Shown piece after piece: positions 42,382 through 55,437 of a stretch of DNA of 64,000 nt; position 1 is the stretch's first letter, and each line of letters opens with the position of its first letter. The notes under the pieces were generated by a model that ran no database searches, was not told where the DNA came from, and worked only from the letters and a program-made list of their open reading frames with translations. The position numbers and the translations under genes are program-made. The stretch covers positions 1-64,000 of the forward strand of contig DAOUDG010000085.1 of assembly GCA_034431435.1 (NCBI GenBank), given 5' to 3'. Source of the stretch: JAHCIE01 sp034431435. GTDB lineage: Bacteria > Chloroflexota > Anaerolineae > Epilineales > JAHCIE01.

Positions 42382-42573
42382 TTGCACTGTTCCGCCATGC
42401 CCGATTTGGCCCGCATTGAGGAGCAATCGAACTGTCGCTGATGGCTGCCTGTGCCGCTCGCTGGCGGAGAGCGGAAGGCAAGCGAGGGCGCTCCAGTCCA
42501 CGATGATTGCTTCACCGTCAGCGGACCCGAATCGGGTTCGATTCTTGTCCCGCGTAGGAGAAGACGAGGTTGT
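42382..42573 (+). other. Long rpoB leader
   Basis: About 190 nt between the predicted start and the rpoB ATG, with no supported gene. In other bacteria rpoB expression is tuned through the upstream rplJL leader; here that context is absent, so this leader is a place to look for control. No known fold was recognised. Confidence 0.35.
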
Positions 42574-46494
<3,921 letters not shown>

Positions 46495-46517
46495 GGCGGC
46501 GAGTGAGTGAACGAAGA

Positions 46518-46552
46518 AAGACCCCAAAGGTTGGCCAAACCTTTGGGGTCTT
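46518..46552 (+). terminator. Strong terminator after rpoB
   Basis: Perfect 15-bp stem (46518-46532 / 46538-46552, 5-nt loop) 23 nt past the rpoB stop, with AAG before and CTT after, so it can work in both directions. It closes the rpoB unit and shows that rpoB is monocistronic. Confidence 0.85.
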
Positions 46553-46637
46553 CTCGTCAGTGGGTGCGCTTGGCGTCCGACACGGGTTACGCTAGAATCA
46601 GGATAATGTGAGCAACAGGGGGTCGAGGAGGTTGACG

Positions 46638-46808
46638 ATGAGCGCCACGGTCAAGACGCAGGTGGACGAGCGGTGGACGGTCGATGACTCGGAGAACGTC
46701 CCCGTTGACGACGGCAACCGCTACGCGATCATCGACGGCTCGCCCCTGCTGCCCGACTTCGCCGTGACGGTCGGCGACTTCTTCGCCGACATCCCGCAGG
46801 GCGAGTAG
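46638..46808 (+). pseudogene. Internally deleted Uma2-family (DUF820) remnant
   Basis: A 56-residue ORF with a good start (GAGGAGG before ATG 46638). Its first half (DERWTVDDSENVPVDDGNRY, AIIDG) matches the N-terminus of Uma2-family PD-(D/E)XK-like proteins, while the end (SPLLPDFAVTVGDFFADI) matches the C-terminus of the same family. The ~130 central residues with the nuclease core are missing, and the halves join in frame. The remnant may still be translated. The call is from family pattern memory. Confidence 0.55.
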
Positions 46809-46814
46809 ACGACT

Positions 46815-47162
46815 GTGCATATCGGCGAGACTCTCGAGGCGCGGTCGCCCCAGGATTTCGCCGCCTGGCTGGACGAGCATGGCAGGACGGCGCGCGAGAT
46901 CTGGGTGGTCATCTACAAGAAGGCCAGCGGGAAGCAGACCGTCACCTACCCTGAGCTGGTCGAGGTGGCGTTGTGCTACGGCTGGATCGACGGCCTGGCG
47001 AAGGGCGTGGATGACGAGAAGTACGTGCAGCGCTTCTCACCCCGCCGACCAAAGTCGAACTGGACGGAGACGAACAAGGCCATCGCCCGCCACCTCATCG
47101 CCGAGGGCCGCATGACTGACGCCGGGCGAGCGGCCCTGCCACCCGACGTGGCCGGGTCCTAG
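46815..47162 (+). CDS. Short YdeI/OmpD-associated-like protein
   Basis: A 115-residue protein of the YdeI-like family: SPQDFAAWLDEHGRTAREIW, KKASGKQTVTYPELVEVALC, YGWIDGLAKG and RRPKSNWTETNKAIARHLIA are the family hallmarks. Most members are about 190 residues with an OmdA-type C-terminal domain; this one stops after RAALPPDVAGS, so the second domain is missing or never existed in this short form. The start is GTG, 6 nt after the Uma2 remnant. Function in the family is unclear. Confidence 0.75.
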   Translation: MHIGETLEARSPQDFAAWLDEHGRTAREIWVVIYKKASGKQTVTYPELVEVALCYGWIDGLAKGVDDEKYVQRFSPRRPKSNWTETNKAIARHLIAEGRMTDAGRAALPPDVAGS

Positions 47163-47218
47163 CAGGCTATCTCACCCCCAGTACGATCCTGTCGGCCACA
47201 TCCTGATCTCGCGCTCCA

Positions 47219-48667
47219 CTACGTCTGACCAGCCAGCCATCGCTGCGCCAGATCGAGAGCCTCCTCGCGCGTCGTGACCTGGCCCGTCGCGGCAGCTTCT
47301 CGTAGTCGCTCCAGTAACTCTCCGACACGCGGGCCGGGCGTCAGCCCCAGCGCCGCCATCAGGTCGTGCCCGCTGACCAGAGGCGGCGGCGCCACCACCG
47401 GCGGCGGCTCCGCGGCGTACAGCAGGTCGAGCATGTGAGTCGTCGTCGCCAGTACGGCGTTGGCGCTGGCTGGGCTGTCGGCGTCGTCGGTCTTGCCGCG
47501 ATTGTCGGCGAGGGAGAGAAGGAGGATATCGGCCGCCGCATCGCCTGTATCGCGAAAATAGCGATACTCGGAGCGGGCGCTCACGGCCTTCTGAGTGGCG
47601 AGGAACAAGGGGCGAAGGTGGTAGCGCACCACTTGCTTCAAGTAGACGATCTCACGAACACCCAGCCGCAGGTCGCGCGCGGCGCGTTCCACCATCGCCG
47701 CGCCCACGACCTCGTGGCCGTAGAAATGTACGACGCCCTGCGCATCGACGCTGCGGGTCGCAGGCTTGCCCACGTCATGGTATAGGGCAGCGAACTTGAG
47801 AACCGACCACTGGGGCCGCCCGCCTACCGGCTCCTGGGCCAGGTGGGCGCGCAGCGCCGCGCGATGCGGCGCCAGAGCCACCGCGACCGAGGCATCGGGG
47901 GCGGCCCCACCCAGGTCCAGCGCGCCCAGGACGCCTTCCAACTGGGTCAGCACGGCCAGGATATGCTCGAACACATCCCAAGCGTGGGGTGGCCGCTGCG
48001 TGACGCCCTGGGTCGCCGCCAGGTCGGGCAAGGCTACCGCCAGTACCTCCAGGCGGTCCAGCTCGCGTAGTATCCCCGCCGTGTCGGGTAGCGTCAAGAT
48101 ACGCCACAATTCGTCGCGCACCCGCTCCGCCGACACCCACGCCAGCCGGGGGGCGTCGCGTTGACACCACGCAGCCGTCGCCGCGTCAAGCATTCCGCCG
48201 AGCTGGGCGGCGAGGCGCGGTGCGCGCAGCAGGCGAGCCGGATCGTCGCGCAGGGCGCGCTCCGAGGTGGCGCGGATAACGCCGGCCGCCAGATCGTCCC
48301 GCCCACCAAGCGGATCGATGATGGTCGGCGTAGCCGAGGCCCACTCGGCGACCGGCATTGCCATCGCGTTGACGGTGAAGTCACGCAGCCGCAGGTCGGC
48401 GTCGAGGTCCGCGCCGCGCTGTTGCGCCACGTCGATCTGGTCCCGTCCGATCACAACCCGCGCCAGCCCGTGGCCTTCGTCGAGGGTGACGTACGCGCCG
48501 CCCAGAGCGTCGGCCAGCCGTCGCGCCAGGCGTAGCGCGTCGCCGTCTATCACCACGTCTAGATCGTGAACCTCGCGGCCCAACAGCCTGTCGCGCACCG
48601 CGCCGCCGACGAAGTGGGCAGGCGGCCCAGCGGCGAAGAACGCGGCCACTTGTTCGGCGAGATCCAT
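47219..48667 (-). CDS. cca: CCA-adding-type tRNA nucleotidyltransferase with HD domain
   Basis: A 482-residue class II polymerase-beta-type nucleotidyltransferase. Head domain: HFVGGAVRDRLLGREVHDLD with the catalytic D-x-D, RDFTVNAMAM and DPLGGRDDL. Neck: RDDPARLLRAPRLAAQL. A C-terminal HD domain follows (FAALYHDVGKPAT). It could be the full CCA enzyme, or an A- or CC-adding form, or a poly(A) polymerase-like relative; sequence alone does not decide. It starts 4 nt after sucD and ends the sucC operon. Confidence 0.88.
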   Translation of the reverse strand: MDLAEQVAAFFAAGPPAHFVGGAVRDRLLGREVHDLDVVIDGDALRLARRLADALGGAYVTLDEGHGLARVVIGRDQIDVAQQRGADLDADLRLRDFTVNAMAMPVAEWASATPTIIDPLGGRDDLAAGVIRATSERALRDDPARLLRAPRLAAQLGGMLDAATAAWCQRDAPRLAWVSAERVRDELWRILTLPDTAGILRELDRLEVLAVALPDLAATQGVTQRPPHAWDVFEHILAVLTQLEGVLGALDLGGAAPDASVAVALAPHRAALRAHLAQEPVGGRPQWSVLKFAALYHDVGKPATRSVDAQGVVHFYGHEVVGAAMVERAARDLRLGVREIVYLKQVVRYHLRPLFLATQKAVSARSEYRYFRDTGDAAADILLLSLADNRGKTDDADSPASANAVLATTTHMLDLLYAAEPPPVVAPPPLVSGHDLMAALGLTPGPRVGELLERLREAAATGQVTTREEALDLAQRWLAGQT

Positions 48668-48671
48668 GCGG

Positions 48672-49544
48672 CTAGCCCTGTCTGGCCGCCACCACCAGAT
48701 CGGCCACCTCGTCCGGGTGGCGGGCTACCGCGATACCCGCCGCCTGGAAAGCCGCGATCTTGTCTTGGGCGCGCCCCTCGCCGCCGGAGATGATGGCCCC
48801 GGCGTGACCCATGCGCCGCCCTGGCGGGGCCGTCTGTCCGGCCACGAAGCCAACGACGGGCTTCTTCACGTGCTGGGCGATGTACGCAGCGGCGCGCTCT
48901 TCGTCCGTCCCGCCGATCTCGCCAATCATGACGATGATCTCGGTGGCGGGGTCCGCGTTGAACAGCTGGATGACATCGATGAAGTTGGTTCCCTTCACCG
49001 GATCGCCACCGATGCCCACCGCCGTCGTCTGGCCCATGCCCTTCTGTGTCAGGGCGAACATGACCTCGTAGGTCAGCGTGCCCGAGCGCGACACGATGCC
49101 CACCGGTCCCGGCGTGGCGACGTGGTTGGGGATGATGCCGACTTTGGCCTCGCCCGCGCTGATGAGGCCGGGGCAGTTGGGGCCGAGCAGCCGCACGCCC
49201 TTGCGCTCGAAGTAGTGGGCCACCTCGATCATGTCCAGGGTCGGGACATTTTCGGTAATGCACACCACGAACTTGACGCCCGCGTCGGCGGCTTCGAGCA
49301 TGGCGTCGGCGGCGCCGCTGGCGGGCACGAAGATGCACGATGTATCCGCGTCCGTCTCCTTGACTGCGTCGGCCACGGTGTTGTAAATCGGCACGCCTAG
49401 CGCTTCCTGGCCGCCCTTGCCCGGTGTCGAGCCGGCCACGACCTGCGTACCGTAGGCAATCATCTGGCTGGTGTGAAACTGACCCTCGCGGCCCGTCAGT
49501 CCCTGGACCACGACGCGGGTATCTTTGTTGATGAGAATGCTCAT
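48672..49544 (-). CDS. sucD: Succinate--CoA ligase alpha subunit SucD
   Basis: A 290-residue subunit. It shows the CoA-binding start VVVQGLTGREGQFHTSQMIA, LGPNCPGLISAGEAKVGIIP, GIVSRSGTLTYEV, GIGGDPVKGTNFIDVIQLF and the phospho-His loop GHAGAIISGGEGRAQDKI. It catalyses succinyl-CoA to succinate with nucleotide synthesis in the TCA cycle. ATG 49544 overlaps the stop of the M20 peptidase gene (ATGA), which separates it from sucC. Confidence 0.97.
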   Translation of the reverse strand: MSILINKDTRVVVQGLTGREGQFHTSQMIAYGTQVVAGSTPGKGGQEALGVPIYNTVADAVKETDADTSCIFVPASGAADAMLEAADAGVKFVVCITENVPTLDMIEVAHYFERKGVRLLGPNCPGLISAGEAKVGIIPNHVATPGPVGIVSRSGTLTYEVMFALTQKGMGQTTAVGIGGDPVKGTNFIDVIQLFNADPATEIIVMIGEIGGTDEERAAAYIAQHVKKPVVGFVAGQTAPPGRRMGHAGAIISGGEGRAQDKIAAFQAAGIAVARHPDEVADLVVAARQG

Positions 49545-50893
49545 GCGATGGCTCCCTGGCCCGCGAATCGGGTCACGATCTCGTACTCCGTCTGGGTCAT
49601 GAAGAACAGGTTGTCCACCGAGATGCGCTCGTCGTGGCCGTGGACCATCGCCATGGCCGACACATTCGGCTCATGGCGGGTGGCGCTGAAGCCATAGACG
49701 CGCGTTCCGAGGCGCGTGACGTGCTTGGCGTCCGTCGCACCCGTGACCAGACTGGGCAGCGGGTACGCGCCCGGTAGTTGCGTCTTCATGACGTCGACGA
49801 TGGTGTGATAGAGGGGCGAGTCCAGGTCGGCTTCCAGCGGTGGCGAGTCGTCCAGTAGCTCGAGTCCTACCTCGTCGCCCACAAGGGGCCATACCTCGGC
49901 CAGGAAGGTCTGGCCGTCGAAGCCGGGTAGCGAGCGCCCGTCTACCTGCGCCTCGGCCACCGACGGGATGACGTTGATCTTGGAGCCGGCGTTCAGGATA
50001 GTCGGCGTCGCGGTGTTGCGCAGTTGGGCGTTGAGGGCGCGCTTGTACTCCTCAGGCATCGGCAGGCGGTCGATGGCGGCGCGGCTCGTCGTGTCATCGA
50101 GAATCTGGGGAATGAGGGGCTTGACCTGGGGCAGGGCGGCGGCCACACTGTTCAACATACCCTCGACCGTGCGCGTCACATGTAGGGGCAAGGGGGTCGC
50201 GCCCAGGCGAGCCACAGCGGCGGATAGCCTCACCACCGCGTTGTCGTCGCGAGGTATGGAGCCGTGGCCCGGCTGGCCGCGCGCCGTCATGCGGAAGCGG
50301 GCTACGCCCTTCTCGGCTGTCTGTACCGTGTAGAACATGGCCCCGCCGATGGGCGAGGCGTCACCGCCACCCTCGTTGAGGGCGTACTCGGCGCGAATCA
50401 GGTCGGGATGGTGATCCACCATCCAGCCTGCGCCCAGTTTGCCGCCTGTCTCCTCGTCGGCATTGGCCATGAAGATAACGTCGCGGCGCAGGCGCAGCCC
50501 CAACCGCGCCAGCATGCGCATCACGACCAGGTGCGCCACGACCGTGCATTTCATGTCCAGCGCACCGCGCCCCCAGATGTAGCCGTCGTGCAGGTCGCCG
50601 CTGAAGGGCGGGCGACTCCATTGGCTCGGCTCGGCGGGCACGACATCCACGTGGCCCATGAGCAGCAAGGGCGCAGCCTCGCCTGTGCCCTGCCAGCGCG
50701 CGACCAGATTGCCGCGCCCCGGCTGGGACTCGAAGAGTCTCGGCTCGATACCCACCTCGCGCAGCCGACCCGCGATGTACTCCACGGCGAGAATCTCGTT
50801 GCCCGGCGGGTTAGTGGTATCAATGCGTAGGAGTTCCTGAAGAATCTGCGTCGCCTCTAGCTTGATGGCCTCCCAGTCGATGCCGATGGTCAT
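49541..50893 (-). CDS. M20-family metallopeptidase inserted between sucC and sucD
   Basis: A 450-residue dizinc M20 peptidase/deacylase (ArgE/DapE/CPG2 group). Metal and catalytic residues: LLMGHVDVVPAE (H, D), YIWGRGALDMKCTVVAHLVV (D), ANADEETGG (E-E) and a C-terminal GHDERISVDNL (H). A bacterial dimerisation domain is inserted (about 200-320). The long carboxypeptidase-like form suggests a peptide or N-acyl amino acid substrate; not determinable. It overlaps both sucC and sucD by ATGA junctions, so the three are co-translated. Confidence 0.92.
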   Translation of the reverse strand: MTIGIDWEAIKLEATQILQELLRIDTTNPPGNEILAVEYIAGRLREVGIEPRLFESQPGRGNLVARWQGTGEAAPLLLMGHVDVVPAEPSQWSRPPFSGDLHDGYIWGRGALDMKCTVVAHLVVMRMLARLGLRLRRDVIFMANADEETGGKLGAGWMVDHHPDLIRAEYALNEGGGDASPIGGAMFYTVQTAEKGVARFRMTARGQPGHGSIPRDDNAVVRLSAAVARLGATPLPLHVTRTVEGMLNSVAAALPQVKPLIPQILDDTTSRAAIDRLPMPEEYKRALNAQLRNTATPTILNAGSKINVIPSVAEAQVDGRSLPGFDGQTFLAEVWPLVGDEVGLELLDDSPPLEADLDSPLYHTIVDVMKTQLPGAYPLPSLVTGATDAKHVTRLGTRVYGFSATRHEPNVSAMAMVHGHDERISVDNLFFMTQTEYEIVTRFAGQGAIA

Positions 50894-52029
50894 GCGCTCC
50901 CCCTGGCTGCCTGCGCCGCCTTCTCGGCCGCCTCGGATAGCGTGCCCGCCCAGGCCACGTTCAGCCCCTTGAGCATCTCACGGCCTACGTCCTCGTTGGT
51001 GCCGACCAGGCGCACGACGAAGGGGACCTGGGTCCCCGTCTCCTGAAACGCGACCTGGATGCCCTTCGCTACCTCATCGACGCGGGTGATGCCGCCGAAG
51101 ATGTTGACCAGCACAGCCTTGACGTTCGGGTCGCGCAGGATGAGCTTCAGCGCCGCCGTGACCTTGTCGGCCCGCGCGCCGCCGCCGATGTCCAGGAAGT
51201 TGGCTGGCTCGCCGCCGTACAGCTTGACCGTATCCATCGTGGCCATGGCCAGGCCCGCGCCGTTCACCAGGCAGCCGATGTTGCCGTCCAGTTCGATATA
51301 GTTGAGGCCCGCCGCGCGGGCGTCGCGCTCGTCGGGGGATTCCTCGGCCTCGTCGCGCAGATCCTCCAGACCGGGCTGGCGGAACAGCGCGCTGTCGTCG
51401 AAGTTCATCTTGGCGTCGATGGCTAGCAGCTTGCCCTCCGGCGTGACCACCAGTGGGTTGACCTCGGCCAGCGAGGCGTCGGTCTCGCCGAAGGCCTCGT
51501 ACAGACCTCTAGCGATCTGGGTGAACTCCTTGACCTGGGGTCCTTGCAGGCCCAGGTCAAAGGCCACTTCGCGGGCCTGATAGTCGCGCAGACCCAGGCT
51601 CGGGTCGATGGGCAGGCGGATGATTTTCTCCGGCGTCGCCTTCGCGACCTCCTCGATATCGACGCCACCCGCTGCGGAGGCCATCATCACCACCGCTTTT
51701 TGGCCGCGATCGATGACCATGCCCAGGTAGATCTCGCGGGCAATATCCACGGCAGGGGCGACCAGCACCTTCTTGACCGTGATGCCCTTGATGTCCATGC
51801 CCAGGATGGCCTGGGCCTTGTCGCGCGCCTCCTCCGGCGTCCTGGCGAGCTTCACGCCGCCCGCCTTGCCGCGCCCGCCGACCAGCACCTGGGCCTTGAT
51901 GACCACCGGCCCGCCGAGTCTCCGCGCCGCCGCGTAGGCCTCCTCGGGGGTCGTTGCCACCTCGCCCATGGGAATCGGCAGGCCATGTTTGACGAGAATA
52001 TCCTTGGCTTGATGCTCGTGAATGTTCAA
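50890..52029 (-). CDS. sucC: Succinate--CoA ligase beta subunit SucC
   Basis: A 379-residue ATP-grasp subunit: HEHQAKDILVKHGLPIPMGE, VIKAQVLVGGRGKAGGVKLA, NPLVVTPEGKLLAIDAKMNF, GNIGCLVNGAGLAMATMDTV and FLDIGGGARADKVTAALKLI with NIFGGITRVDEVAKGI. It pairs with SucD. The start is TTG, supported by GAGGAGG about 6 nt upstream and by the family N-terminus (NIHEHQAK). It is the first gene of the four-gene operon. Confidence 0.97.
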   Translation of the reverse strand: MNIHEHQAKDILVKHGLPIPMGEVATTPEEAYAAARRLGGPVVIKAQVLVGGRGKAGGVKLARTPEEARDKAQAILGMDIKGITVKKVLVAPAVDIAREIYLGMVIDRGQKAVVMMASAAGGVDIEEVAKATPEKIIRLPIDPSLGLRDYQAREVAFDLGLQGPQVKEFTQIARGLYEAFGETDASLAEVNPLVVTPEGKLLAIDAKMNFDDSALFRQPGLEDLRDEAEESPDERDARAAGLNYIELDGNIGCLVNGAGLAMATMDTVKLYGGEPANFLDIGGGARADKVTAALKLILRDPNVKAVLVNIFGGITRVDEVAKGIQVAFQETGTQVPFVVRLVGTNEDVGREMLKGLNVAWAGTLSEAAEKAAQAARGSA

Positions 52030-52132
52030 GGGAACCTCCTCGTTGCGGTCGGCGCGTGGCTGCGCCCCCCGAGTGCCATAGACACGGCAAAACCAGCCGC
52101 CCCGCGGTCTGCAAAGGCGGCCGGATGAATCG

Positions 52133-52138
52133 ATTATA
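52133..52138 (-). promoter_or_regulatory. -10 element upstream of sucC
   Basis: A perfect TATAAT on the minus strand, about 104 nt before the sucC start; the best -35 is a weak TTCGCT at 18-bp spacing. The 287-bp gap 52030-52316 otherwise holds only the hairpin at 52244-52290. Confidence 0.5.
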
Positions 52139-52243
52139 ACACAGGACCGAAGTGCAAGCGAACGGCCAAGTGGGATTGAAGGAGCCAGATTGAGGGTCTA
52201 GAACTGACGGAGTTGCAGGCTGGCAGATGGACAGGCTGCTGAG

Positions 52244-52290
52244 TACGGGGGGCCGCCCCTGAGCATAGCGCTCAATGGCGACTCCCCGTA
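52244..52290 (-). terminator. Hairpin after the Agl23-like gene
   Basis: Outer arms TACGGGG/CCCCGTA (7 bp) enclose an inner TGAGC/GCTCA pair. It lies 26 nt past the stop of the minus-strand gene. No T-run; a weak terminator candidate. Confidence 0.4.
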
Positions 52291-52316
52291 ACGTGCAATC
52301 CGCCACGCGTCAACCC

Positions 52317-55300
52317 CTACTGTAGGGCGGGCCACTGTACCACGCGGCCGTTGTTGCTGTCGGCAACGAAGGTCTTGCCGTCGCTGGTCACGGCGATGCC
52401 CACGGGCAGGTCGATGCCCTTGGCGTCTTTGCCCGGCTGCCCCATGACGGCAATCGGCTGGCCCTTGTCGTCCAGCACGATGACGCGGAAGCCCTCGGGG
52501 TCGGTCAGGTACACGCGGTTTTTGGCGTCAACGGTCAGGTAGGGCTTGTTGAGTACCGACTGCCCTTCCCACGCCTCGACGTTCCACTGTGCCACGGGGT
52601 TCATCGCCCGGTCGAACTTCTGCACGCGCCGGTTCCACGTGTCGGCGACGTAGACGCTGCCATCCACGGGGCTGACGGCGATGCCCACCGGTTCCTGGAA
52701 CTTGCCTGGCTCGAAACCCGCGCCGCCATACTGCGCCAGCGGCTTGCCATCGGGGTCGAACTTGACGACCCGCTTGTTACCGGTGTCAGTGACCAGCAGG
52801 TTGCCGTCCGCGTCCACCGCGATGTCGCGCGGCCCGTAAAGACTGGTTGGCTTGTCGTTGAGGCTGGCGGCCTGGTCAAACGTGCCCCACGCCGTCACGA
52901 AATTGCCGTCCAGGTCGAACTTCTGGATGCGCCCGTTCCAGGTATCGGCGACGTAGACAAAGCCGCGCTTGGGATCGACGGCAATACCCCACGGCCCATC
53001 CTTGAACTGGCCCTGGCCCGTCCCTGGGCTGCCCCAGGTCTTGAGGGGCTGGCCGCCCTGGGGACCGTACTTGACGATGCGATTGTTGGCCGAGTCGACG
53101 ACGTACAGGTTGCCCTTGTCGTCGATGGCCACGTCCTTGGGCATGTTCAACTGCCCCGCGCCGATGATCTGCGCCGCCGTCACGTCGCGGCGCGCCTTGT
53201 CCAGCTGGCTCGGCGCCGACTCGGCCGCGGCCAGGCTGGCGTCGGCCGCACCCAGCGCCCAGATCTTATTTACCACATCCTTGCGCACGTAGAGAACGAA
53301 CTTGTTGTGGTTGTACCAGTCGCTGAGCGGACGCGGATACTTGCGCCACATCAGGATGTCGAACCACTTTTGCCGCTCGGCCGGGTCGCGCAGGATGTTG
53401 AGGAGGCTGGCCGGCGTCTGACCCTTGTACTCCTCCATCGGCCACCAGATCATGTTGTACTCGCGGCGCACGTAGTCGTTGCGCAGATACGGTCGGAACT
53501 TGGTGTCGTTGCCGCCACCGATCAGCACGACGGGCGCGTCGATGGGACCGGGCGGATTCTCGCCCACGAACTGTTTGTTGGGATAGTCGCGCAGATACCA
53601 CTCGAAAGGCCACGGCACCAGATTGTCGTAGACGATCTTCATCTCTTTGGGGCCACCAATCGCCATCGACAGTTGGTCCAGCTCGTTGGCGACCATCTTT
53701 ACGTCCGGCGTCGCATGGGCGTAGACGATGAACTCCGTCGCCAGCTCGTCGTTGACATAATTGGCAAAGAAGGACGTGCGAATCGTCAGCACGACCAGGA
53801 TGCCAAACAGGGTGGCAAAGGCGACCGCCAGGGCGTTATGCCGGCCCAGGCGCCGCCCGACGCTGTAGAGGCCCCAGATCAAGGCGGCGAATACCGCCAG
53901 CGCACCCAGCCAGAGGATGGTCGTGCGCAGGTCGCCCAGGCCCATGCCCTGGAAGGGGCGCAGGAACACCCAGATGACGAACACGATTAGGGTGGGAATC
54001 AGCAGCGCGGCGAACAGCCAGCCACCGCTGCGGCCGATGGCGCGCCAGTCCTGCCGCTCGAATACATCGCCGACGAAGCGGCCCGACAGGAAGATCAGGG
54101 GTGTGGCGATGTAGTACAGCAGCCAGGGCATGCGCTCACCGGCGAAGCTGAAGCCGATGAAGGACAGGACCGACCACCAGATGAGGAAGGGCACGAACAG
54201 GGCGCGTGACAGGTCGGAGCCGCCGCGCGAGACCATGACGTTCGGCTTCCACACGTAGTAGACGATGGCCGCCAGGCTAAACCACAGCGGCAGGAACTCG
54301 TAGATGGGGGCGAGGAAGGCGTAGTAATACTCCGGCTGGCTGCCGCGCTCGACGCCGTGTTGGGCCAGCCAGTAGCCGAGGGACCCCAGGAAGCCGGTGG
54401 CGATGCCGTTGCGGTTGGTGAAGAAGGTCGTGAATAGCAGAATGGTGATGCTGTAGAAGATGGCTGCCATGACCAGCCAGCGGCGGCCATTCCACCAAAC
54501 GCCGATGGCCGCGCCAATGAGAGCGAGCAGGGCGTAGATAATGAAGGAGCGCGTCAGGCCCGCCGCCGAGTAGTCTTCGGGGTTGGCGCCCGTCATCTTG
54601 ACGATGAACGCCGTGCCCAGAGGGATGACTAACGTCCCCAACGTCACTATCCACCCCATGAGCGGATGCACCCGCAGCCGCTGGAGGAGTGCGCCGCTCG
54701 TGTCGCGGTCGCGGCGCACCAAGATCGCCCAGCCCAGGGCCAGCACGGCGAAGACACCAAAGATGGCATCCTGGATATAGGCCGATTCCATCGTTGTGAA
54801 CATCAGGGCCATGGCCGCCGTGGTCATGTACAGCCAGCGTGGCCGCCCGTCGTCCAGCCAGTAGAACAGGCCGACAATCATCAGCAGGGCGAAGAAGGTA
54901 ACGAACGTCTCGTCGCGGATGTAGCGGTTGTGGTACAGGATGACCGGCGAGATGAGTAGCATCAGGCTCGTCAGCAGCGCGCCGGCACGGCCCAGGTAGC
55001 GCCGCAGCAGCAGCGGGATGAGGATGACAGTCAGGATGCCGAAGACAGCGGCTGGGAGGCGCGCCGTGAAGTCGTTGACGCCGAATAGGAAGTAGAACAG
55101 GGCGTTGATATGGAAGCGGAATGGCCCGTGCATCATGGGGTTGTGCTCGTAGCCCTTGCCCATGTAGAGCTGCCACGAGTACAGGGTGTGCAGGCTCTCG
55201 TCGTGGCTCATGGCCCGCCCGCCGAGGTCCCACAGGCGCGTCACGAGGGCCATGACGGACAGCACGACCCAACTGATAGTCTCCCAGTTGATGGCCATCA

Positions 55301-55379
55301 GGCTCTGTAGGGGCGTGTCGAGACTGGCCGGGGGTGGCGGCGGTGGGGTACGACCCTGGCGAGGCATAGTTTGCTGCAT
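52317..55379 (-). CDS. Agl23-like GT-C membrane protein fused to an NHL beta-propeller
   Basis: A 1020-residue protein. Residues about 30-560 form a GT-C-type polytopic domain of the TIGR03663 (flippase activity-associated Agl23) family: a first-loop acidic motif (GGRAMSHDESLHTLYSWQLY), HNPMMHGPFRFHINALFYFL and GERMPWLLYYIATPLIFLSG. Residues about 735-1020 hold about six NHL repeats (MPKDVAIDDKGNLYVVDSAN, VADTWNGRIQKFDLDGNF and others), predicted outside the membrane. It likely acts in lipid-linked sugar transfer or export. ATG 55379 has GAGGAG 9 nt upstream. It is the last gene of the glycosylation operon. Confidence 0.85.
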   Translation of the reverse strand: MQQTMPRQGRTPPPPPPASLDTPLQSLMAINWETISWVVLSVMALVTRLWDLGGRAMSHDESLHTLYSWQLYMGKGYEHNPMMHGPFRFHINALFYFLFGVNDFTARLPAAVFGILTVILIPLLLRRYLGRAGALLTSLMLLISPVILYHNRYIRDETFVTFFALLMIVGLFYWLDDGRPRWLYMTTAAMALMFTTMESAYIQDAIFGVFAVLALGWAILVRRDRDTSGALLQRLRVHPLMGWIVTLGTLVIPLGTAFIVKMTGANPEDYSAAGLTRSFIIYALLALIGAAIGVWWNGRRWLVMAAIFYSITILLFTTFFTNRNGIATGFLGSLGYWLAQHGVERGSQPEYYYAFLAPIYEFLPLWFSLAAIVYYVWKPNVMVSRGGSDLSRALFVPFLIWWSVLSFIGFSFAGERMPWLLYYIATPLIFLSGRFVGDVFERQDWRAIGRSGGWLFAALLIPTLIVFVIWVFLRPFQGMGLGDLRTTILWLGALAVFAALIWGLYSVGRRLGRHNALAVAFATLFGILVVLTIRTSFFANYVNDELATEFIVYAHATPDVKMVANELDQLSMAIGGPKEMKIVYDNLVPWPFEWYLRDYPNKQFVGENPPGPIDAPVVLIGGGNDTKFRPYLRNDYVRREYNMIWWPMEEYKGQTPASLLNILRDPAERQKWFDILMWRKYPRPLSDWYNHNKFVLYVRKDVVNKIWALGAADASLAAAESAPSQLDKARRDVTAAQIIGAGQLNMPKDVAIDDKGNLYVVDSANNRIVKYGPQGGQPLKTWGSPGTGQGQFKDGPWGIAVDPKRGFVYVADTWNGRIQKFDLDGNFVTAWGTFDQAASLNDKPTSLYGPRDIAVDADGNLLVTDTGNKRVVKFDPDGKPLAQYGGAGFEPGKFQEPVGIAVSPVDGSVYVADTWNRRVQKFDRAMNPVAQWNVEAWEGQSVLNKPYLTVDAKNRVYLTDPEGFRVIVLDDKGQPIAVMGQPGKDAKGIDLPVGIAVTSDGKTFVADSNNGRVVQWPALQ

Positions 55380-55437
55380 CAGGTATTACTCCTCTGTCCA
55401 ACTAACTGATGACACTCTCTGCCCTGGGGGCTTGCCC

